Shown here one piece after another: positions 23,376 to 33,693 of a stretch of 64,000 nucleotides of DNA. The position numbers were made by a program, and so were the translations under genes. Source of the DNA: Tretioscincus oriximinensis. Its lineage: Eukaryota; Chordata; Lepidosauria; Squamata; Gymnophthalmidae. The notes below the pieces were generated by a model. The model saw nothing but the letters and a program-made list of their open reading frames with translations. It searched no databases and was not told where the DNA came from. The stretch spans positions 1,176,324-1,240,323 of the forward strand of contig JAJVDF010000257.1 in NCBI GenBank assembly GCA_022410635.1, written 5' to 3'. How positions within the stretch are numbered: position 1 is the first letter of the stretch; each line of letters starts with the position of its first letter.

Positions 23376-23780
23376 TATTTACTTATTTATTTAAAATGAT
23401 TTATATCCTGCCCTTCACGAATGGTCCCAGGGCNGATAACAAAATAACAAGAAAACAACGACACAAAATAACACATTCATAAAATGTTTAAAAAGATCCA
23501 TACCCTCCCACCTTCCTTCCCTCCCTCCAACCCACCCAGGAAGGACAGAATGCAGAGGGAGCTAGAATAATTAGAAGTCAAAAGCCTGGGTGAATAGGTA
23601 TGTTTTTACCAGGCGCCAAAAACTACAATGAAGGTGCCTGGCGAGCTTCTAGAAGGAGTCTATTCCAGAGTCTGGGGCCCACCATGGAATATGACTGAGT
23701 TTCAGTCATGTTTCCAGTGAAAAGCACTTTAGGCACGGATCACCTTCTTCAAAGAAGTCCCCTTCTCATTGTCCAGAGAA
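23376..23780 (-). repeat. Unclassified interspersed repeat
   Basis: It begins with ATTTATTTAAAATGATTTAT, ATCCTGCCCTTCACGAATGG, a reversed tail of the L2-mobilised kind. It continues with AAAAGCCTGGGTGAATAGGT and GAGTCTGGGGCCCACCATGG. I take it to be a dispersed squamate repeat, probably linked to L2 by its tail, but I cannot name the family. The tail alone recurs near 43545-43640. Confidence 0.5.
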
Positions 23781-24107
23781 GCAACGGAAGTGATCTCCAG
23801 ATGGCATCTGAATATTGCATTGTATAGCAATATTCTGAAAGCAAGAACTTCTGGAACAAGCACTAATTACCCAGGCAGCTTCATTGTTGAACTGTATGAG
23901 TCAAGCCCTCATGACATCTCTGGCATGACTGCCATTCTGTGTGCATGTGTGGCTGCTGCTTTAGATCTGAAATGATCCCATACATGCATGGCGGCCAGTT
24001 CCAATATGGTAGATCTTGGGAACAAATAAGGCCTGCTTTATTCACTGCTTTATTCTGGGGCTGAGATTGCCACAGATACATGTGGCAGCCACAACGTTGC
24101 ATGTAAT

Positions 24108-24215
24108 TCTTAAGAGGAGCCTGCTGAATTGGGCCATAACCCATCTAGTCCAGCATTCTGCCTCCCACAGTGGCCCATCGGTTTCACTAGGCATAATCTC
24201 AAGCAGAAGACAGAA
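24108..24215 (-). repeat. CR1-like LINE 3' fragment
   Basis: CCATAACCCATCTAGTCCAG and CATTCTGCCTCCCACAGTGG are typical of the reversed 3' end of a CR1/L2-related family. The element runs toward the TTC tract. Confidence 0.6.
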
Positions 24216-24234
24216 AAACCCTCACCTGTTCTTG

Positions 24235-24236
<2 letters not shown>

Positions 24237-24265
<29 letters not shown>

Positions 24266-24307
24266 CTTCTTCTTCTTCTTCTTCTTCTTCTTCTTCTTCT
24301 TCTTCTT
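24237..24307 (+). repeat. (TTC)n tract running into the assembly gap
   Basis: At least 71 bases of TTC up to the first N. The other side of the gap opens with TTTATTTATT. The true length of the tract, and whether a SINE lies in between, cannot be seen. Confidence 0.9.
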
Positions 24308-24590
24308 NNNNNNNNNNNNNNNNNNNNNNNNNNNNNNNNNNNNNNNNNNNNNNNNNNNNNNNNNNNNNNNNNNNNNNNNNNNNNNNNNNNNNNNNNNNNN
24401 NNNNNNNNNNNNNNNNNNNNNNNNNNNNNNNNNNNNNNNNNNNNNNNNNNNNNNNNNNNNNNNNNNNNNNNNNNNNNNNNNNNNNNNNNNNNNNNNNNNN
24501 NNNNNNNNNNNNNNNNNNNNNNNNNNNNNNNNNNNNNNNNNNNNNNNNNNNNNNNNNNNNNNNNNNNNNNNNNNNNNNNNNNNNNNNNNN
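24308..24590. other. Assembly gap, 283 N
   Basis: A run of 283 Ns between a TTC tract and a TTTA tract. Its size may be an estimate. Confidence 0.99.
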
Positions 24591-24621
<31 letters not shown>

Positions 24622-24863
24622 TTCTTGTATCCTGCCCTATACCGTAAGATCTCAGGGTGGCCAACCATAGGGTGGTGCACATAGCTTTTGTTGTTTTCTC
24701 CACAACAGACACCCTGTGGAGTAGGTGGGGCTGAGAGAGTTCAAAGAACTGTGACTGGCCCAAGGTCACCCATCTGGCTTTCATGGAGTAGTGGGGAATC
24801 NAACCGGAAAACTACTAGATACAGGTCCAACACTCTAACCACTACACCAAACTGGCTCTCTTA
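24591..24863 (-). repeat. SINE A, near full length
   Basis: Reverse copy beginning inside the assembly gap with a long TTTATTTATT tract (the reversed tail), then the full body and tRNA head ending AACTGGCTCTC. N at 24801 lies in the B-box region (GAATCNAACC). Confidence 0.92.
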
Positions 24864-24960
24864 GCCATTGAGACGCCTGTCTTCCGTGAATTTACGTAAT
24901 TCTATCCTGAAGCTATCCAGGTTGCTAGCCACCACCACGTCCTCTGGAAGTAAATGCTTC
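24864..24960 (-). repeat. CR1-like LINE fragment
   Basis: ATCCTGAAGCTATCCAGGTT and CACCACGTCCTCTGGAAGTA match the 3' UTR start of the TTCTTATG family. The SINE A at 24591-24863 probably separates it from the fragment at 24108. Confidence 0.7.
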
Positions 24961-25228
24961 TGGATTTTACACTCTGTTTGGTTCTAACTAACGAGACAAC
25001 CAGAATGTACTTATTGTAGCTTCCATTATTCTGCTGACTACCAAATACCTGTATATACAGTAGCATGTGATATAGATGGGTTTTGGAAACTCTGTTATAT
25101 GCAGATTGTGCAAACCTGCACATCTGTCATGATAATCTGAAAAGGGTAGCCAACAGCTTTATACAAATCTCTTACGTGCAAGAAACTACAGTGTAATAAA
25201 TCTGCACATATTCACATGCCTAAAAATA

Positions 25229-25296
25229 TACAGCTCAAAACATAAGATTAACATAACATTGTAACACTAAGTGTTCCCTTAATTGTTTTGAGCAGT
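25229..25296. mobile_element. MITE X copy, left end damaged
   Basis: TACAGCTCAAAACATAAG at the left and GTTCCCTTAATTGTTTTGAG then CAGTA at the right. About 10 bp of the left inverted repeat are lost. Confidence 0.8.
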
Positions 25297-26081
25297 ATAT
25301 ATTATTCACACTGTATCCTGAACCACCAATTCAGACAGGATCCAGCACCCACATCTTTCAAAACCCATCTCCTGAAATCCACCTCCTAATCATATACAAT
25401 TGGGTCAGGGAAATTATGGACCATGTGTGAATTAACAGGGAAGTGAAAGTTTTCCCATTGAAGATGCTACTGAGGATTTTGGATTTAGCTGGGGCATTCT
25501 TTAAAACCAGAGAATCAGACAAATTTAAATTACATTGATTGCTTCCTAAGATGCAAACCTAAGCTTTTCAGATGGTAAATCCCTAAGAGCAGCCACCCCT
25601 TCTATTCACAAGTTCCATCTCCCCTTAATTTTATTTTTAGCTTTGCCTTCTGTTAGTGAATGGCAGACTAGTATTGGCCATGTTTGAAAATGTTTTTGCA
25701 TAGCATTAAACAAAATTAATAGACACATAATGTTCATTTCAGTTCTTCCAGGAGATTGATGTCTGTCTGTGTGGACAAATCAGGAAGAGGAAAAGATGCT
25801 TGGGGACCATCAAAACAATAATCCACGGGGAATACTAGAATAAAGTGAAGAAGCAACACAGACCTTATTTATTTGCAGAATAATAATGATAAGCAAAATT
25901 ACAATGTTCTTCCCAGTTTGTCTGTCAAGAAACATATTAAAAATGGATTTTCCAAGCAACCTTATCCTACTTATTGACTTCATATAAGATCATAGATATT
26001 GCTGTGCTAGAGCTCTTATCAATTTTTTCCACTGAGTGTAGTCAATGGATTAATTATAGATGCAGGGCAGTGCTTTTATTT

Positions 26082-26082
26082 A

Positions 26083-26117
<35 letters not shown>
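26082..26117 (+). repeat. (AAAT)n microsatellite
   Basis: About nine AAAT units after TTTATTTAT. This could be the remnant tail of a SINE A-type element, but no body is present. Confidence 0.85.
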
Positions 26118-27306
26118 GTGAAGAAATTGGATACTTACTTAGAAATCAACTCTCAACTTCAGAAAATATTATTCATTAAAGACAATGCATTTCTATGCAA
26201 TAACAATAGATTAGACGTGGAGAATCAATATATCAAAGTGGAAGACTGATGTTGAATCCAGATGGGCTATAAAACCTGAAATTATCCAAAACTATGTAGG
26301 GATAGCAATACATATCCACACATTGCAGGGTTGAATTCCCAAGTTGTTGCTATTTCCAGAAAAAATAATTTCGAACCTGGTGTTGCTAGATTAACTGGGC
26401 TTGCTTCTAGGTTTTTTTCTTTCTTTCAGGAAACGTGTGCCATGAAAATTTGGGGCCAAAGCCAGACCTAAAAGACTCAGATGCCAATCTCATTTTTTTT
26501 CAACATCTGGGGGCTCAGGCTTGCTGGAAGATTTTGCCCTTTCATTAGACCACTTAAAAACTTCAGGGGTAAATGCAGGCTAAGACGCCCTATTAGATTG
26601 GCTTCTGTGTTTTGTATAAATTATTGCACCTTTGTTGTTATTGTTAAATGCAACCTTTGTAGACCTTCAGAAAATATAATATACTATATTGGGCAGCCAG
26701 CAATAGCTGTCTCCTATTTTTAGATCGATTGCACTGCATGTCCTGTAAAAACCACCAAGGATGTCTGATCACTTTTGCGTTCTGTGCCAAGCATTGGTGC
26801 CAGGTTGCTAACCAACCTTTAGATAAATTGGCTTTGCTTGTGCTATGCAGTGCTATAAATCCTTGCTTAGAGATTATGCTTCTTTTGAACCTTATGCGTT
26901 CCATTAGTCAATAAAGGGGCTTGGAGACAATTAAAGACATAATCTATCACTTTTTCTGCTTGCAGATACATTTTAGAGGCTATAACTATATCTGACATTG
27001 CAGCTAATAACAAAAGGAGAACTCAACAGTCTATAACTAACAGGAATACAACAGTGTTGCATCCTATTGGCTACTGGCATCTATCGTTATGATTGTTTTT
27101 GTGAATATAGGCTCACTTCTTCATTTTTCCTCATTCCAGATGCTTTGTTATTGTTATCCAAGCGGTCTCATATTTCCTGCTCCTAAGATCCTTTTATCCT
27201 TCACCATCTCAGTGCTACTGTTGTTTTCCCTATCCCATTGTTATTTTGGTCCTGTCTGCACAGCTTCCCCTTGCTTTTTCACTTCCACAACTTCAGCACT
27301 TCCATT

Positions 27307-27559
27307 GAGAGCTAGTTTGGTGCAGTGGTTAGAGTGCTGGACTCGTACCTGATAGTCTCCCGGTTCGATTCCCCACTCCTCCACGAAAGCCAGCTGGGTG
27401 ACCTTGGGCCGTTCACAGTTCTTTGAACTCTCTCAGCCCCACCTACTCCACAGGGTGTCTGTTGTGGAGAAAGCAGCGAAAGCTATGTGCGCCACCCTAT
27501 GGTTGGCCGCCCTGAGACCTTCGGGTATAGGGCAGGATACAAGTACAAATAAATAAAAT
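27307..27559 (+). repeat. SINE A, full length
   Basis: This is the best copy of the family. The head is GAGAGCTAGTTTGGTGCAGT with A box TGGTTAGAGTG and B box GGTTCGATTCC. The body holds CCAGCTGGGTGACCTTGGGC and CTACTCCACAGGGTGTCTG. The tail is GGCAGGATACAAG then AAATAAATAAA. Confidence 0.95.
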
Positions 27560-28207
27560 AATTCCTAGTGCTACTTCCTGCTTCCAAGTCCTCTTTCCGC
27601 CTTTCTTTCTGGCCACCTGCTACCTATCTCTTCACTGCCTTGGCAAGATGCAGTATTTATATTTGACCCATGGGAAACAGGTTTCTTTAAATTCATTAAT
27701 TTTTCACCGACTTAGGCATATGCCCTGTTTCTAGCAGTTGTATTCTGGTGCTTTGGCCACACATGTCTGATGCAGTTCCACAGCAAACCCAGAATAAAGG
27801 GGAAATTCAGTTCTTTATCACTATAGCACAAGAAAGAGCTCTGTTTTTTCCACCGCTAAACTGATAGGAACTTACCTGTGTGGATGTTATAATAGTAAGC
27901 ACTATCATGAGGAGAGTCATTGCATATCAGAGTTTCCAAAGGGTGGCCATTTAATGTGCACTGGGCAACAATCATCACTTTGGGTATTAAAATGTGCATT
28001 TGGTGTGCTGCCCAGCTGTGTGTACAGAAAGTGATGTCCAGGATCACGTTTAATCTGGAATCTCTCTCTTTATTCTGCCGGGTAGATACAGCCTTAGAAA
28101 CCTCAATTTTTGTATAAGTTATTTGATCGTTTGTATTTTCAGGTGATAGTTTTATGTGATCNTAAGGTCCATAACCCTCTTCTTGCCTTTCTCTCTTTTT
28201 TTAATAG

Positions 28208-28259
28208 CATCAAGCTTTTGGCTGTGCAGGATCTGGCTGACAAAGATGCACTGGAAAAG
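28208..28259 (+). CDS. EEPD1: EEPD1 coding exon (52 nt, probably exon 3)
   Basis: This is an internal coding exon of endonuclease/exonuclease/phosphatase family domain-containing protein 1. A T-rich tract and TAG acceptor end at 28207, and a GTATTT donor starts at 28260. The first base completes a split codon, giving Ser if the upstream exon ends in AG. The next 17 codons read IKLLAVQDLADKDALEK, the start of the EEP domain after its first strand. The frame runs without a break into the exon at 42754. The open frame continues past the donor for about 40 codons, but that readthrough has no family similarity. EEPD1 has been linked to 5' end resection at stalled replication forks and, as a membrane-associated LXR target, to cholesterol efflux. 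Recognition is from remembered family sequence. Confidence 0.9.
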
Positions 28260-29100
28260 GTATTTTCATCTGTTTTGGCCACAACTGCAAAATTAGAAGC
28301 TTGTGTTTTCCAACTGAATCAATTGCCTCTTGTGACTTCATCTGCGCTAGCACGAACCATTACTCGTAGGAACAATTAAGTTCATACTGCAGTACTTTAA
28401 CTGGATTGTTTCATAGTTATGTCTATCTACAATTTAGAGTTGAGTTCCACAAATGTGGCTTCATCTGTGCAACGGCACAACTCATATGTAGCAGTAAGGA
28501 ACAGCTATGATGTGGACAGGATGGGCATTTCCTACCTAAGAGTTTCCAATCTGTAGGCAGAACACCACCTGAAGTAGCAAAACAAACGAACATTGCACAG
28601 AACACCTGGCTAAGGATAGGCAATCAAGTCACATCCAGCAACGTTGGCTAGAATACTGCAGGTTGAGTTGTCACATGACCAGCAGGCACAATAAATTCCA
28701 GCCTGATGCTTTGTCAAAAAGTGGCCTTCTGAGATCCCTCACCTCCCTCTTGCTTTTGGGGAAGTCCACTATTTTAGCACTTAGGGGAGCGGGTGAACAA
28801 CCCAAAAGAGGCATCCTTGTGCCTGCCTTGTCTCCAGGTAAGCAAAGGTCACCCCTTTTATCAAGCATGAGCACACAGTCTAAATTGCAGATAATCTGAA
28901 GTGGAAGCTAATAGCCTAGATGTCCATTCCTAGGTGATAGGAATTATGTAAATTAACAGTTCATTGAGCTTTGTTCTTATAGTGCTAAATTGAGTGAAAC
29001 TAAAGTGAAGGGTTTAGTTCCTAACTATGAATGATCTGGTTCCTAGATTGTTTTATTCTTTAATAATATATAGATGTTAGTCTACTGCATTGGTGTTGTA

Positions 29101-29409
29101 GGCACGGATAGCTCAGTCGCTTAGGAATTTGTCTTTCGCCTGGGAGATTGGGTTTTGAAGCCCTGTGTGGGACGTGGGGAGGGCTGAGCACCATCCACTA
29201 GCCTGTAGCTCTAGCCAAACCAGCTATTCGAAAGCAAGAATTGCAAGAAATTGCAACTGACTGCAAGTAGATACATGGGAACCACCAGAGCCTGGTGGGG
29301 AAGATAGAATGGAAGCCTTCAGGCAAAATATATCCTTGTAAGCCGCTTTGAGTCCCTTTGAAAGGTGAGAAAAGTGGGGTATAAGAACCAAGTTCTTCTT
29401 CTTCTTTTT
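29101..29409 (+). repeat. SINE B
   Basis: Forward full-length copy, GGCACGGATAGCTCAGTCGC to CCAAGTTCTTCTTCTTCTT, with few substitutions. Confidence 0.92.
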
Positions 29410-29412
29410 CAT

Positions 29413-29870
29413 AAAGACAAACAGAGTTATGGGTCAGGATGTGGAGAGGGGCCCTCTTCCCTAATTGTGTCTCCTGTACTTAATTTTAAAGCCTTCATTT
29501 TGGCTTTGGAAGCATTGGAAGCAGGAAAAACCCTCCTTTCCCTGCATGTTGTGTTATCAACACATTGGACAGAGGATTTATTTCCTGCTCCTGAGGCATT
29601 GAAGGCCTTAGAGTTATGCTGTGTTAAAAAATGTGAGGCCTGGGAAGGAGTGCCAGATGTTTGCATCAATGGATGGAGCACCAGACAGATTTTGGAAGAT
29701 TGCTCTATTTGCTTCAACCCTTTGCTGTGCCCCTGATATTCTAGCCTTTTCCCAGTAGCATTCCAATATACATTCTTATATAATTTATAATAAATTGTGT
29801 ACAGTAAGACAGAGTCTGTGTCTTCACTTGCTGTGCAAAACACCTTGAGAAAGCAACTTATGATTATGTC
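29413..29870. other. Unclassified stretch with an LTR-like end
   Basis: A plus-strand frame stays open to 29736 but matches no family I know. It is followed by ATAATTTATAATAAATTG, TACAGTAAGACAGAGTCTGT and GTCTTCACTTG, a poly(A) signal and run-off that resemble the R-U5 part of a solo LTR. No second LTR or primer-binding site was seen. Confidence 0.25.
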
Positions 29871-30740
29871 TCCCTGTGTAATATCCATGAGTGAGTGATG
29901 GGATTGTATTGATTCTGGGCACAATTGCTATCAAAGGTGCCATTTTCAAGCCCTGAATGTAGACATTATAGCTGGTGGCAGAAATAATCACGATAGCAAC
30001 AACAATAGCAACAACAAAATTTATTATAATGACAGAGGATGACTCACATACCTTTTATTGTTTTCTCCACAAACAACACTTTCTGCACAAAGCTGCTATT
30101 TTCTGTACATAGAGAGCTGGCCAAAAATTCAAAATATTTAAACTTGTCCCTCTTAAAAAAAATCCAAGCCTAATCAAAATAGAAGAATAGAATAATTAAA
30201 GTGCATTATGGAATAAAAAACCAAATAACCTAAGGAAAAAAGAATTAAGAGTGACTTTGGATCATTAAATTAAGCCTAATGGTGCCTAATTATGCCTAAA
30301 TTAAGACTATATCTTCATTTAACAACAATGCTTCCTTTTATTTTGCTAATCTATCAGTCATCAGCGCCCCAAAATCAGCAATTTGTTTTCTTTCTTAAGC
30401 AAAAAACTAAAGAAGAATTTCCCATTGTTGAGAAATGGTGTTATTGTTCTTCCTTTCTTTAATCAAATATGTCCATTTGTCGCTCTGTGCCAGATATGTC
30501 AATTTTAGCAATCAGCTTTTCATGGAAGGAAACAATGAGCTCTTCCATCCTTGGGCAACAAGTGTGTAGAACACCCTGTGTACATTTTTGATAGTTTTCA
30601 GGTCTAGACGTGTTTTTCTCATGTTGCACTGAAAACAACTTTCGTAACTGAGCTTGATTTCAAACTAGTAGCATTTTGAGTAGCTGTGAACCTGTTGAAT
30701 GTAGATAAACCTTTTTTAAAAAAGAAAAAAGAAAAGTCAA

Positions 30741-30809
30741 TTTCATCATACAAGTCTTTGGACATGGCNCTAGTAATATTTTGGAAATTGTTTTCTCTAA
30801 TGCGTAACA
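30741..30809 (+). repeat. CR1-like LINE fragment, left of the PLE insertion
   Basis: TTTTCTCTAATGCGTAACAC matches the TTTTCTCTATCACAC segment of the CR1 copy at 55100-55130. The match continues on the far side of the PLE at 32476 (GGACCAATTGGCATTCCTTG). The PLE therefore interrupted a CR1 copy. Confidence 0.55.
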
Positions 30810-31164
30810 CTAGGACCAATTTCAGAGAAATAGCCGTGTTAGTCTAGCAGAAAGTCCAGCAAAGGAGCTAGCAGCACTTTGAGACTAACTTGAGAAAAGT
30901 GGTTGGCATAAGCTTTCGTAGACAGGTCTACTTCTTCAGATGCTGAGGGACTAATGTCAGGGTCAGGTATTTATAGGGAAATGTGTATGGGAGAAGACAA
31001 AGCATATGCAACTGTAGGGAGGTGTTGAATTGCAGGTAAATAGCAGGAACTAATCTCCTTAAAAAGACAGGTAAATAGCAGGAATTAATCCTCTTATGTA
31101 GAAAAGTGCCTGGGGCAACAAGGTGCAATGTCTGGTAGAGAATCAATCAAATACTTAACAGGTG

Positions 31165-31437
31165 TCATAAAAATGTATAGTTGGCCAGGAAACCGTTGTC
31201 TCTGTTAAGTCCTTTGCTGATGGCCTGGAACTTGTGAATGTATTCAAGTTCTGCTGCTTCTCTTTCAAATCTTCCTTTGTAGTTTCTTTGTTCAAGAACT
31301 GCAGTCCTGAGGTCTGAGAGAGAATGTCCTGGAAGGTTAAAATGTTCAGCAACTGGTTTCTGTGTGTTTCCATTTCGAATATCTGATTTGTGTCCATTTA
31401 TTCTCTGGCGAAGGGATTGTCCTGTTTGCCCAATGTA
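31165..31437 (-). CDS. Second, antisense copy of the PLE GIY-YIG domain
   Basis: On the minus strand the antisense arm encodes the same GIY-YIG tail from YIGQTG to the stop, 90 codons. The stop is at 31165-31167. At its 5' end the match to the sense arm stops at 31437. The next bases (GAAG preceded by CATGTGGT on that strand) come from the template-jump junction. It lacks the GIY strand and the Cys cluster, so it cannot be an active nuclease. Confidence 0.88.
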   Translation of the reverse strand, partial: YIGQTGQSLRQRINGHKSDIRNGNTQKPVAEHFNLPGHSLSDLRTAVLEQRNYKGRFEREAAELEYIHKFQAISKGLNRDNGFLANYTFL

Positions 31438-31443
31438 CTTCAC

Positions 31444-32165
31444 CACATGAAGTAAAAAAACAAATCAACAGAGCCAGAATGGTACCCAGAATCAACCTAT
31501 TACAGGACAGATTGAGGACAGAAAACAACAGAACCCCATTAGTGGTCACATACAGCTCACAATTGGGGCCCCTCAAACACATAATAAATGAACTTCAACC
31601 TATTTTGGATAAAAACACAGCTCTCTCAAGAGCACTTGGTGGCAAACCTTTGCTGGCTTACAAACAACCACCCAACCTCAAACAACTCCTCACACAAAGA
31701 ACACAGGACACAGAGGGAGAAGTGGGAACTAGACCCTGCCACAAACCCAGATGTCAACTCTGTGCACACATCCACCCTGGCAATGTCATCACGGGACCTG
31801 ATAACACCACCCACAACATTAGAGGGACTTTTACATGCTCATCTTCTAATGTGGTGTATTCCATCTTCTGCCAACAATGCCCCTCTACACTCTACATTGG
31901 GCAAACAGGACAATCCCTTCGCCAGAGAATAAATGGACACAAATCAGATATTCGAAATGGAAACACACAGAAACCAGTTGCTGAACATTTTAACCTTCCA
32001 GGACATTCTCTCTCAGACCTCAGGACTGCAGTTCTTGAACAAAGAAACTACAAAGGAAGATTTGAAAGAGAAGCAGCAGAACTTGAATACATTCACAAGT
32101 TCCAGGCCATCAGCAAAGGACTTAACAGAGACAACGGTTTCCTGGCCAACTATACATTTTTATGA
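31444..32165 (+). CDS. PLE polyprotein fragment: linker, Cys motif and GIY-YIG endonuclease
   Basis: An open frame of about 240 codons reading the C-terminal part of a Penelope-like retroelement protein. Its start is 5'-truncated; an ATG at 31362 lies in the antisense arm and is incidental. The order is a basic linker, a Cys cluster (CHKPRCQLC), then the GIY-YIG domain: VVYSIFCQQC is the GIY strand, LYIGQTGQSLRQRI contains YIG and the catalytic Arg, and the conserved EHFNLPGHS follows. It ends in TGA at 32163-32165. In complete PLEs this domain nicks target DNA for an upstream reverse transcriptase, which is missing. The frame has no stops, which suggests recent insertion rather than host function. 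Confidence 0.92.
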
Positions 32166-32386
32166 CACCTGTTAAGTATTTGATTGATTCTCTACCAGAC
32201 ATTGCACCTTGTTGCCCCAGGCACTTTTCTACATAAGAGGATTAATTCCTGCTATTTACCTGTCTTTTTAAGGAGATTAGTTCCTGCTATTTACCTGCAA
32301 TTCAACACCTCCCTACAGTTGCATATGCTTTGTCTTCTCCCATACACATTTCCCTATAAATACCTGACCCTGACATTAGTCCCTCA

Positions 32387-32425
32387 GCATCTGAAGAAGT
32401 AGACCTGTCTACGAAAGCTTATGCC
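32387..32425 (+). other. Hammerhead-ribozyme-like motif in the PLE 3' region
   Basis: GCAT, CTGAAGA (32391-32397), one A, stem GTAGAC-CT-GTCTAC (399-412 of this kilobase block, i.e. 32399-32412), GAAA (32413-32416), GC-TTAT-GC, C (32425). The antisense arm carries the same motif near 30912-30945. Hammerheads are known from PLE terminal repeats. Here U16.1 appears as C and helix II is offset by one A. Confidence 0.5.
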
Positions 32426-32487
32426 AACCACTTTTCTCAAGTTAGTCTCAAAGTGCTGCTAGCTCCTTTGCTGGACTAGGACCAATT

Positions 32488-32866
32488 GGCATTCCTTGAA
32501 GCTGATGGGCAGAAAAATGAGGACAGTCAAGGGAAGGTATTTTTTCACCTAGAGGGTCACCCACCTTTGGAATTTACTTCCAGAAGAGGTGGTGGTAGCT
32601 AGCAGCCTGGATAGCTTTAAGACAGGATTAGACATGTTCATGGAAGCCAAGGTTGGCTTCTAAGTTGGATGTCTTAATGCTGCCTCTGAGATGGAGCAAC
32701 AGGCAGTACTCCTGAAATGCCATTTGCAGGGCATCGAGAACAGTTGAAGATTTTGCCCTCTTCTGTTCCAGACTGCCCAGTGCTAATTGATGGGCCTCTG
32801 TGTGAGACAGAATGCTGGACTGGCTGGGCTGTGGCCAGATTCAGTATGTTCTTTTGTTCTGCCCAT
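32488..32866 (+). repeat. CR1-like LINE 3' end, right of the PLE insertion
   Basis: Forward copy continuing from 30809: GAGGGTCACCCACCTTTGGA, AATTTACTTCCAGAAGAGGT and TGAGACAGAATGCTGGACTG up to GTATGTTCTTTTGTTCTG. It is moderately diverged. Confidence 0.85.
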
Positions 32867-33693
32867 AGAATTTAAACAATTGCATTTTGTGAGATGTTGG
32901 CATGAAAACTGCAGTTTTTCTCACAGCTTCCTAGTTTCAGTGTATTGTCACAGTATATATATTTTTCACTAATAGTCTCTCTTCCCCTCCTTTTTCAACA
33001 CTTTCCAGAACACTTTTTAGTTGGGCTACTTACCAGTTTAATATCAGTGATCAAAGTTTTTAATTAGGAGATGGTTCTCCAGGGTTCTGTAGAAGCTTCC
33101 TATGGGTTTTTTTTTAAAAAAAAAACACCTAGGATTCCATTTGTTTTCTTGGTTTGAATGCATTTTAAAATTTGCAGCAATAAAACTTAGAAGTTAGCAA
33201 ACATTGCAAGTACATCAGCTTCAGTCTTGTTCAGTTCATTTTGTTTTGGCCAGACAAGATAAATTGTTTAGTCATCCAGCCAGAATTAGTACACACTATT
33301 TGATTTGTGCAATTTTGGGGGTTTATCAAAGCTGAAGGGAATTGAAATTAATTAAACCAAGCTGACCTGGGGAAATTGAATCTTCACAAATGGCCATATA
33401 AATCCTCAGTTGCTAATTTAATGCTTGAGCCTAACGTCTGTGTCAATAGATAAATAGTTAGGAAAAGTCATAGTAACTGTTATAAATTCAGCGTTGTCCC
33501 ACCTTATGAGAAAAGAAAGCCACTTTCAGGCTTTTGTTAACTAATAGACAAATACTTCGTTGAGCTGCATTGAATTTTAATTATTGGAAACTGGAGGTAA
33601 GTGGCTAGCTTGGTAAGAACGGACAAAGGTAGTTTGCCATATAGTGGGAAGACATAGTACTTTAGAAATAGCTATCAAAGCAGGCCCCGGCTT

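Larger units (their letters stand above)
1..28207 (+). other. EEPD1: EEPD1 long intron (3' part)
   Basis: No coding exon could be supported here. The first recognised EEPD1 exon begins at 28208 with the last base of a split codon, so the preceding large coding exon must lie upstream and this stretch is intronic. It is AT-rich and packed with the SINEs, LINE fragments, PLE copies and microsatellites listed separately. Nothing recognisable was seen in about 460-1400, 2100-2940, 3270-4780, 6790-7950, 8380-9380, 9600-10980, 12290-12730, 13245-14215, 15610-16290, 16510-18760, 18800-21080, 21955-22490, 22880-23375 and 24960-27300 beyond small A/T-rich patches. Confidence 0.75.
30822..32475 (+). mobile_element. 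Young Penelope-like element with 584-nt inverted arms
   Basis: A 1.65-kb insertion flanked by exact 12-bp copies of CTAGGACCAATT (30810-30821 and 32476-32487). The left arm 30854-31437 is antisense and the right arm 31893-32476 is sense. Both measure 584 nt. Their translated segments are the same wherever compared (for example 72 residues at 30928-31146 against 32184-32402). The left arm alone has the ~32-nt terminal extension (TCAGAGAAATAGCC…GCAGAAA). The 455-nt middle (31438-31892) is single copy. The RT core is absent, so the insertion is strongly 5'-truncated. The structure fits the tandem or inverted partial copies described for PLEs. Confidence 0.95.

Noticed and set aside
27307..27380. 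tRNA gene
   Set aside because: A and B boxes are present, but they belong to the SINE A head. The cloverleaf is incomplete and is followed by the SINE body.
28260..28379. Extension of the EEPD1 exon past 28259
   Set aside because: The frame stays open, but EEPD1 continues with FCMELNQP at 42754 and a GT donor sits at 28260.
31362..31445. ATG start for the PLE frame at 31362
   Set aside because: This segment belongs to the antisense arm and the junction, so the frame is fused by chance. The true protein start was lost by 5' truncation.
30822..32475. Pure assembly artefact (false hairpin)
   Set aside because: Exact target duplications lie outside both arms, the one-sided extension is present, and other inverted copies at 1421, 12058 and 15237 share the design. 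Long reads would still settle it.
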